Below, piece after piece: positions 56,856 to 64,000 of a DNA stretch of 64,000 bases. How positions within the stretch are numbered: the stretch's first letter is position 1; each line of letters begins with the position of its first letter. Under the pieces are notes generated by a model. It did not search any database. It was given only the letters and a program-made list of their open reading frames with translations, and had not been told where the DNA came from. The stretch is from the NCBI GenBank assembly GCA_039545295.1, contig BCIK01000001.1:124001-188000 (forward strand), given 5' to 3'. The DNA is from Udeniomyces pyricola. Taxonomy: Eukaryota > Basidiomycota > Tremellomycetes > Cystofilobasidiales > Mrakiaceae. Position numbers and translations under genes: made by a program.

Positions 56856-59163
56856 ATGGCCCCCACCAAGCGACGTTCTTCCCCCGGACCAGGCTCATCC
56901 CAACCCACCAAGTCCCAAGCCAGAGGCAACGGCACCGCTCCCACCGCTTCCGGCGCTAGAATCCTCGGCACCCTCGACGGCGACGACGACTCCGCCGCTG
57001 GCCAGTTTGACGACGATGCCGTAGAAGAAGGGCCCGAGAGCGACGAAGAGATCATCGATGCCGGCCCAGACGAAGACGAGAGCAGTGACGATGAGGATAT
57101 GGCCGACCCGGACAGTGAGTGTCTTGTCCAACAAGCTTCTCAGCCCATGGCCATGGCCATCCTCCACTTGCGCTGTCGCCTCTAACCCCCCCCCCCCCCC
57201 GCCTGGCTTGAGCTGCTCCTGCCAGTCTGAAGCATGCCGGAATATCTCCTGCCTTTATCCGTTCAGCTGTTCAACTGACAAATCACCTATCTGACCTCCC
57301 CCTCATCGATGTTCTGCCCCAGGCATGCGAGTCGACCAAGCCATCGAAGACGAGGATCCCCCCTCGCCCAAGCTCGAGCCCTACCTCAAGAGCTCGCGTC
57401 CACTCGAAGAAGGCGAGGTCCTCGAACCTGATCAGAGCGTCTACGAGATGCTGCATCGGATGAACGTTCAATGGCCATGCCTCAGTTTCGATGTCCTCAA
57501 GGTGAGGAGTCGCGTCGAGCCGTCAGCTCTTCTTCCTCCCCCTCCCCCTTTCATTCCTTACCTTTCCTTCTTTACCTTGCCAGGCACTTGATACCACGAG
57601 ACTGACAGACAACTTCACATCTTGATAATATAGGACTCGCTCGGCGATGAGCGACGCAAGTTTCCTCACACCGCCTACGTTGCTACAGGTATGTTGCTTA
57701 ACAGCCAAAAATGGAAACGGAAGAAGTCAAAAAGATCAGTGTTGATTGGGGTGTCTGAAACTCGTCCCTGTCTGTTTGCCGTTTCCCTCAATCAACAGGT
57801 ACCCAGGCCGACACGGCGTCGGCTAACGAGCTGCTCGTCATGAAGATGGGAGGCATGCACCGAACTCAGAACGACGACGGTTAGTAGGAAGAAACCATAC
57901 TTGATGATTTTCGAGCCTGACGTCAGCGATAGGACCTGAAATCCGAACTTTCCCTCCCCTCCCCCCTTTCTTACTATCTCTCTTTCTAGACTTGTCGGAC
58001 GCGGGATCAGAGGCTGATTCGGATGTCGACGACGATGCATTCCTCGAGTACCGTTCGATCCCTCATGCCGGTACCGTCAACCGAGTTCGAGCCCAGCCCA
58101 TGCCCGCAGGCACCACCCAACTTCCTCCTGTTACGACTCCTTATCACACCGCGACGTTCTCCGAAACGGGCAAAGTCCACATCTTCAACATCCGACCGCT
58201 CATCGAATCGCTCGACGTGCCCGGGTTCACGTACGACAAGACCATCGTCAATAAGCCGGTCTACACCGTCAATCAGCACGGTCGAAACGAAGGGTACGCT
58301 CTTGATTGGGCGGGCGGGACGCTTGACTCGCCTGGATTGAGGCTTCTGTCGGGAGATATCGCTAGCAAGATTTACCTCACCACGAGCACGGAGTCTGGGT
58401 TTATCACCGGCGACAAGGCCTTCACGGGCCACACCTCCAGCGTTGAGGATCTCCAATGGAGTCCATCGGAACGAACCGTCTTTGCGTCGTGTTCGGCCGA
58501 TAGGAGTGTTCGCATCTGGGACGTCCGACAAAAAGCGAGGAAGAGTTCGTTGGCGATTGCGAATGCGCACGAGGCCGACGTCAACGTCATCAGTTGGAAC
58601 AAGCTTACCGAGTACCTCATCGTCAGTGGTGGAGACGAAGGTGGACTCAACGTTTGGGATCTCAGGAACATCAATGGGTGAGTGTAGTGACGTCTTCTTA
58701 CCTGTTTGTTTGGGGGGGGGGTGGGGGGGTTACCCCCTACCATGCAGATATACCTTCCCATCATCAGAATCTTGTTTGACTGATAAACCCTCAAATACGA
58801 TCCTCACTTTTACCCATGGATCACTTCCATCTCTTCCTCGCTTGTAGCTCGAGCAAATCTACCCCTGTCGCCTCTTTCAACTGGCACACGTCCCCAATAA
58901 CCTCCGTTTCATGGCACCCCACCGAGACGTCCGTCTTTGCCGCCGCCGCTGCCGAAGGAACAGTCACCCTCTGGGATCTCTCCGTCGAGCCGGATGACGA
59001 TGAGACGGGCGCGACGGATGGTGGGTTGGAAGTTCCGCCTCAGTTGCTGTTCGAGCACCATCAGGAGGATGTCAAGGAGGTTGCTTTCCACCCTCAGATC
59101 CCGGGCGCCGTCATTAGTACGGGTGGAGGGGGGTTCAACTGCTTCAAGACTATCAGCATCTAG
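56856..59163 (+). CDS. RRB1: Glutamate-rich WD-repeat ribosome biogenesis protein (Rrb1/GRWD1)
   Basis: Nuclear chaperone that binds newly made ribosomal protein uL3 and is needed for 60S assembly. It starts [16 protein letters not shown], followed by an acidic region rich in D and E ([20 protein letters not shown]). Next are [57 protein letters not shown], a hallmark of GRWD1 and the related RbAp48-type N-terminal helix. WD repeats follow: [48 protein letters not shown] with [25 protein letters not shown] with [34 protein letters not shown] with GTVTLWDLS, and [13 protein letters not shown] with [19 protein letters not shown] at the end. A TTPPTSV-like link to chromatin assembly factors is not seen, and I favour Rrb1 over Msi1 because of the acidic N-terminus. 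Confidence 0.93.
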
Positions 59164-59596
59164 ACGAAGAGAAGTTGAACAGACGGCACGTGAACGGAAA
59201 GAAAGGGGTGGGTGGGTGAATAGGGGGAAGAGAGAGAGAGAGGAGAGATCATGTAGAGGTGGAGGCAGGTGAATCGAAGGGCCGTTATAGATCAGACTCG
59301 TCGCTACATGCATATGACCATTTCACGAGCCATACAATCGGCGTAAACACACACAGGCGCACAGAAAGAAGACGTCTTTGAGTATTACTGTCGGTTTGAC
59401 GATTAAAATGTGGAAACCTTTTTGGGAGCCAACTGAGCGATATGAATCAACTCCATTCAACTTGAACTGAACTTCATCGGTCTACGAGAGATAAAGAGGC
59501 AAAACATCCCATATCATCTCTCCATACCAACTCCCATCCATTCCGCTCCATAATCCATGAGTCACCCCATTCTCTGCAGGTCGTTTTCAACCCGGC
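59164..59596. other. Convergent 3' regions
   Basis: Between RRB1 (+) and the LYR protein (-). Contains a short (AG)n run near 59232-59243. No gene seen. Confidence 0.45.
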
Positions 59597-61947
59597 TCAC
59601 CACCTCCTTTTCTTCTGGATCGGCACATAATCAAACGTCTCCTTCCTCCACGGCAGGGACATGGGGATTCTTACTGCTCGATCGTACCCTGGAACGACCC
59701 ACTTGCCAAACTTGGCGTCTTTATAGAACCGTTTCGCCAACCGAGCATCCCAACTCTCGATCGTCCCATCCGGTAACGGCAAAAGCCTTCCTTCCGACCG
59801 AGGAAGGACACTCCGTGTTGGTTTCCATCGACCGGAGGCGGCTAGCTCTGCCGCTGCTATGACAGCAGCATCTCCAACGAGCCCCGTCACGACGGGTACT
59901 ATCCCGTTCGACGTCAAGTAACTCTCCGCCCGCTCGACACCCCAAATCTTATCAAGTCGACGTTTAAACCGTTCGTAGAACTGTTGCGAACGCATGGCGT
60001 TCAACACTTTCGGGTTCACCAACCTCCTCTCGTTCTTGTACGAGCTTGGATCGTCTTGATCCTCCGTTGACGACGAAGTGGTTGTAGATGGCGAGGAGGA
60101 AGGGATCGATTTCGAGAGGTCGTCGTCGATTTGAGATTGTCCTTCACCGACCGAACCATCCAATCCAGTTCGTTTTTCTCTCATTCGCTTCAATCGCATC
60201 CGCTTTGCAAACTTGGCCACGCAGGCTTCGATGGCGAGGGGTGCCGGAATGGGCATCGCTACCCGTCGAGCAACCTCAGCTGTAAAATCGTACGAAGCTT
60301 GGAGTTGTTCTTTGTAAGCGCCAGCTGGTTTGACAGGGCGTTCGAATGAAGATGGTAACAAGATGATGATAAATGACAAAGCGAAATGAAAAAAAAAACA
60401 AAGTTTTAGTATCCGGTCGATAAGCTCACAGAGAATCTCAGAGAGAGAGAGAAAAGAGAGGAGGGGGGAAAGGAGGAAGAAATCCGGACATGTTCTCAGC
60501 GCGATGACTTCTGGGTCGGTTGACCGCTCGACGACTTGCTTGTGGTTCGTAAGGAAGCGCATGTGTATGTTATGGACCTTTTGACGATGAGTGATCATGG
60601 GACTGATCCCGAGAGGCTGGGGCTTGCTTCTCGCTATCCGGCCTGTCAAAAGTTCACCAGAAAAGGCACAGCCAGGAAGAAAGCAAAGAAAGCAGCAGGT
60701 CAACGGCAAAGGTCTTTGGAGATGAGATTCCGGAGGATACGTTCTTGGAGTCCTGCCGGTATGCCAACGCATGTCGAGGGGAAGAGTGGGAATGCGAGAG
60801 GAACCATACGATTGAGGTAGGGTGAAGCCCACATAATATTGCCAGAGTTTCTACCCCTCCAAGGATCTGCCTTTGGATTCAAAGCAAAAGCCTAGATGGG
60901 TAATGGAATGCATAATCAACCAAGCAAAGAGATCAGATAAGAAAAATAAGTGGCGAACAAATAACATTTTTGGGTAACGTACGCCTCGATGGAAAGCGTC
61001 CTTGTAATTGGCTTTGCCCTCCAGACGCCGACGGAGCAGGAGGCTGACTTCCTCTGGTGTGTATCGATCTCGGATCGTCATATCGGTCTGAGTGGTGTAA
61101 GTGGAGGGGGGTACAGCTGGTGACGACAGTAGAGAGGACGATTCGTCTAGGTCTTCGGCGTCAGCCGCAGAGGGCTGTTCTCGGGCTGGACGGGTCGGCA
61201 TGCGGGTGATGGAAGGTCGGGGTGCAGGCAGGTTCGAACGTCGTTTTTCTAATTGATCCAAGGTCTGAAAGACAAGTGGTAAACGGAAATAGTTTGAGGT
61301 CAATTCGGTCCACCAAAAGGGTTACAAAGAAGGACGGAGAAGAGCAAGTGAAGGAGGTGGGACTCGGAGGACGAGAGCGTATGATGTCCGCCGTTGGACA
61401 AACTCCATCGTTTTGAACGGACCTCGTGTCCTTGCTTGATTTTCTCAGCAGCCTCGGAGCAATCTCCTATAAGCCGTCCGACACGAAACTGCTCGCGAAC
61501 AAAGGCATAGACTTCGGGTTGGTCGTTGGCGAGTCGGAGGAGGCCGCGGTAGAGAGTCCAGAGCGTAGGCAGTCGATGACTCGGCTCGTAGAGGAGCGGA
61601 GAGAGGTTGGTTGGGGTACGCTCATAAGGACGGATCTCGGGGTGTAAGTTTGAGGATATGAATGGGTCGGGATAGGAAATCGAGGTTGTACAGGCCGAGT
61701 GAGGTTCATTCAGATGGAGAGCCGAAGACGTTTGGATCGGCCAGCCAACTGGAGGTCGGACTCGAGGCGGAGCGAGTGCGAGGTTGGCTAGACGACTGTA
61801 GGCTTGATGAGACGGAGAGAGGAGATGTTGGATTCTTTTGGATGAAGTCGAAGAAGCTGGACCAGCAGACGGCATGAAGGCGTTGACGACCGATCGAAGG
61901 AGCCGAGGAAAGGGGGAGATGACGGTGAAGCAAGAAACCAAAGGCAT
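59597..61947 (-). CDS. LYR-motif (Complex1_LYR) protein with a long C-terminal region
   Basis: LYR proteins are small helical mitochondrial adaptors used in Fe-S delivery and in respiratory-complex or ribosome assembly. The start is taken at 61947, giving MPLVSCFTVISPFPRLLRSV, possibly a targeting signal; MPSAGPASS slightly downstream is an alternative. The first exon ends with LPTLWTLYRGLLRLANDQPE and VYAFVREQFRVGRLIGDCSE, a good LYR helix pair with LYRGLLR. The next exon has low-complexity sequence, then RDRYTPEEVSLLLRRRLEGK. An exon with NPKADPWRGRNSGN follows. The last part includes HMRFLTNHKQVVERSTDPEV, RRVAMPIPAPLAIEACVAKF, ERRLVNPKVLNAMRSQQFYE, RFKRRLDKIWGVERAESYLT and ends IQKKRRW. 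Total size is several times that of ordinary LYR proteins; I do not recognise the second half. Its basic, compact nature would suit an RNA- or ribosome-linked role, but that is a guess. Confidence 0.65.
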
Positions 61948-62434
61948 CCATCATGCATTAGGGTAGCGGAACGAAATTCAGGGGGAAATCACGGAATTCT
62001 CAGTCGCGGTCTTCTGAAACGGACAATTGAGGGGTTGAATCGGTTGGTCGTCTTGCCTTTGACCCATTGTCTTTATCATTCTTTCCAGACAAGACCGACT
62101 AGCCGGTCTGCTGTTGTAGCTACACTTGGTTGATTCACCATCGTTTGTTCCTCCTCTGCACATCCATCGGCAACATTCGACATGACGTATACAGCACCTC
62201 ATGAGCTATCATGTGACGACCATGCAATCAGGGTACTTCCCTCAGTAGTCCATCTAACCAATACCAATACAACTCCCGCCCCTGAGTCCGGCCTCCACAG
62301 TGCGACGAAGTGACATCCTTGTCTCCTTTGAACGCTCCTGCTTCCCCCAAGCGACTACACCAGCCGATGTCAGTGCTCATCCCGATCCTGCTCTACCCCT
62401 CCCAATGTCCCAACGCCATGCACTCCCCCTTCAA
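61948..62434. other. Intergenic between two minus-strand genes
   Basis: Upstream region of the LYR gene and 3' region of the small membrane protein gene. I see no TATA box, repeat or gene in it. Confidence 0.4.
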
Positions 62435-63017
62435 TTATTCGCCTAGCGGATACTTGGCGTCCTTGAACTGTTCCCTCAGTTGAGCCCATTTCTTGACTTT
62501 GCGCACGCAGTCCTCGTAATCGGGCGTATCGATGAGGCCCTCCTTTTCGAGTGAGAGTTGCTTCTGGGAAAGCCGAACGAACTTGCGGTCGGCCTTGCGG
62601 CGAAGCTTGCTCTGTTCTTCGTGCCACTGCAGTCGCTCATCAAACGCTTTGATCTTTCGAACGTACTGTGGAGAAAGAGGAGGGGGGGGGAGAAGGGACA
62701 ACGGAATGACGCAGGTCAGTGTGTAGACAGATATATAGCCGGTGAGGTAGCTGGCGGACTGACAGCCGAATCGACCTCCATTCGTTCATCGTGGATGTAG
62801 TACATGGCCGAGGAGAAGAGAACCTAAGGGAAGACAGAATACAAGGTTAAAGAACGGCCCATGATGAAATGAGTAAGCCTCCAGATTGGCGAACAGATAG
62901 CAAGCTGAGGAGGTGGACGAGTAGGAGAAGGAGGAGACCGACACCAGTGGCGAAGAGGGACGAGGCGCCGACTTGTTGGACGTAGTCGAACGCCATTTGG
63001 ACTCGTCTTGACGCCAT
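62435..63017 (-). CDS. Small one-pass membrane protein with a coiled-coil-like tail
   Basis: I do not recognise a family. The first exon starts MASRRVQMAFDYVQQVGASS and contains LFATGVGLLLLLLVHLLSLL, a strong membrane helix. The second exon (about 62760-62826) reads VLFSSAMYYIHDERMEVDSA. The third (from 62668 down) reads YVRKIKAFDERLQWHEEQSK, LRRKADRKFVRLSQKQLSLE and ends DAKYPLGE with taa at 62435. The tail is highly charged with a heptad-like spacing, so it probably forms a helix or coiled coil on one side of the membrane. The donor of the first intron is unclear (gttcgc is used in the favoured model). At roughly 130-140 residues it is too short for Get1, which has three membrane helices. 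It shares a 345-base divergent upstream region with the dynein gene. Confidence 0.6.
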
Positions 63018-63362
63018 TGTCGTATGAGAGAACGAGAGAAATGGGACTTGGGACGGGTTGGTTGTCTGGGTCGGAGTGCGGGGCGGTGTCGATAGAGGGG
63101 ATGGAAGGATGGTATATGCGCGGTGTGCAGGGTCAGTGGAATGGGTGGGAGGGTGCCGGGTGTTGGCGGCCATAGACGATCGGCCGGCGAGGTTAAGCAA
63201 AACACAGCCTGACACAGCCTGATGACTCCCGCAACCAGCGAGAGCTGTCGACTTCCTCTCGTACAACAACGACAAGCAGCGGTATTATAATAGCCTGTCT
63301 TGGCCAGCTCAACCTTCCATCTGGCTCCCATTCATATTCACCCACACTTCTCGTACTTACCC
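63018..63362. promoter_or_regulatory. Divergent promoter of the small membrane protein and dynein genes
   Basis: 345 bases lie between divergent starts. tattataatag near 63283-63293 is a TATA-like element about 75 bases upstream of the dynein ATG. Confidence 0.4.
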
Positions 63363-64000
63363 ATGCAGGTAGCCTTCTACGTTCCCTTGGATTTCTCTTG
63401 CAGTCTCCTTTGTATCCAAGCTCACTAAGCCCCCACTTGGCAACGATACCAGGACGCCCGCCGAGCCGAAATCGAGGCCAAGAAGCGCAAGCTGCTCGAA
63501 CTCCGCAAGGCGAGAGAGGACCGCAAGACCCTCCTTCTCTCGGAGCAGCAACGACGCGATGCCGGAGAAGTACGCGTCATTCCTCAAAATCTTCAGAGAA
63601 ATTAGCCTCTCTGCTGTGAATCATGTACCTATCCTGACCTGATTGTATGAATTGTCATATGCACCGTCGTCACTGCCATCTCGCGCCTACCAACATTCAT
63701 TCACATATCTTCATCTCAACTGTCCGCTGCGACTTCCCCCCCCCCTTCCCTCATACGTAGCAAACAGCACCGGGAACACCTTCATCCTCTTCACGCCGAG
63801 ATGTTGAATCGCTCGTCGCCTCGCTTCTCGGCTCCTCCTCGGCATCTTCCTCGACCTCACATGCGTCCCTGCCCTCGTCTTCGTCCGCAGACCCTTTCAT
63901 CACGGCTTCCAGCTCAACGCCAGCTACACCCAGACGGACAGGATCCTTCCTTTCTCGAGTTGAGGACACAGACAGCCCTGCTGTCAGTGGACGTGTTAGC
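63363..64000 (+). CDS. Cytoplasmic dynein intermediate chain, N-terminal part (cut by window end)
   Basis: The intermediate chain links dynein heavy chains to light chains and to dynactin p150. The model starts with a six-base exon, ATG CAG at 63363-63368, joined to 63453-63569 and to an exon from 63761 onward. The joined start is MQDARRAEIEAKKRKLLELR followed by KAREDRKTLLLSEQQRRDAG, closely matching the charged single helix at the start of dynein intermediate chains that binds dynactin. After it comes QTAPGTPSSSSRRDVESLVA, a Ser-rich stretch and TPATPRRTGSFLSRVEDTD, which fits the disordered light-chain-binding region with its DIDDLL-like segment (here RDVESLVASLLG). The WD40 part would lie beyond the window. 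Confidence rests on the N-terminal helix and the Ser-rich pattern. Confidence 0.72.

Overview
This window is nuclear DNA from a fungus, most likely a basidiomycete yeast or dimorphic form of the Tremellomycetes type. This rests on gene content and architecture, not on a marker gene. Nearly every gene is split by many short GT-AG introns, with exons as small as 10 to 30 bases. The gene set includes UDP-glucuronate decarboxylase, sphingolipid C9-methyltransferase, a GPI-anchored chitin deacetylase and a GH115 alpha-glucuronidase. I saw no rRNA, convincing tRNA, transposon, CRISPR array or viral segment.

Layout, left to right. 1-1347: C-terminal part of Vps54 (+). 1979-5605: a RING-finger-like protein (+, model uncertain). 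6022-8748: MFS transporter (-). 9362-11144: phosphatidylinositol synthase (+). 11456-13149: aldo/keto reductase (-). 13469-14019: small mitochondrial-type protein (+). 14620-16280: Sym1/Mpv17 family protein (+). 16658-19891: Gpi1/PIG-Q (+, with an assembly gap in an intron). 20266-21559: Rbx1 RING-box protein (-). 21906-24157: ER-luminal DnaJ (+). 24542-26904: chitin deacetylase (+). 28535-32156: gephyrin-type molybdenum cofactor fusion (+).

The right half continues: 32485-37289 splicing factor Clf1 (-); 37911-40484 UDP-glucuronate decarboxylase (-); 40820-42022 mitochondrial ribosomal S6-like protein (+); 42878-45313 sphingolipid C9-methyltransferase (-); 46076-51539 GH115 alpha-glucuronidase (+); 52722-56628 Ade5,7 (-); 56856-59163 Rrb1/GRWD1 WD-repeat protein (+); 59597-61947 LYR-motif protein (-); 62435-63017 small one-pass membrane protein (-); 63363-64000 start of cytoplasmic dynein intermediate chain (+, cut by the window end).

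Most genes are housekeeping. There is a loose theme of membrane and cell-surface chemistry (PIS1, GPI1, chitin deacetylase, UXS1, C9-methyltransferase, GH115), but they sit on both strands among unrelated genes and I do not read them as a cluster. No clearly new multi-gene system is visible. The points most worth a second look are gene-structure oddities: a 10-base microexon in the GH115 gene, a two-codon first exon in the dynein gene, a 13-base last exon in RBX1 and a possible C-terminal extension of mitochondrial S6. Others are protein-level: a His-rich linker in the Moco fusion, an RDEL ER-retrieval tail on the DnaJ, and a long LYR protein with an unassigned C-terminal half. There are also an apparent frameshift in the MFS gene and an artefactual assembly gap. 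Spliced models were built by eye from frame continuity and splice-site motifs; internal exon edges are firm only where stated.
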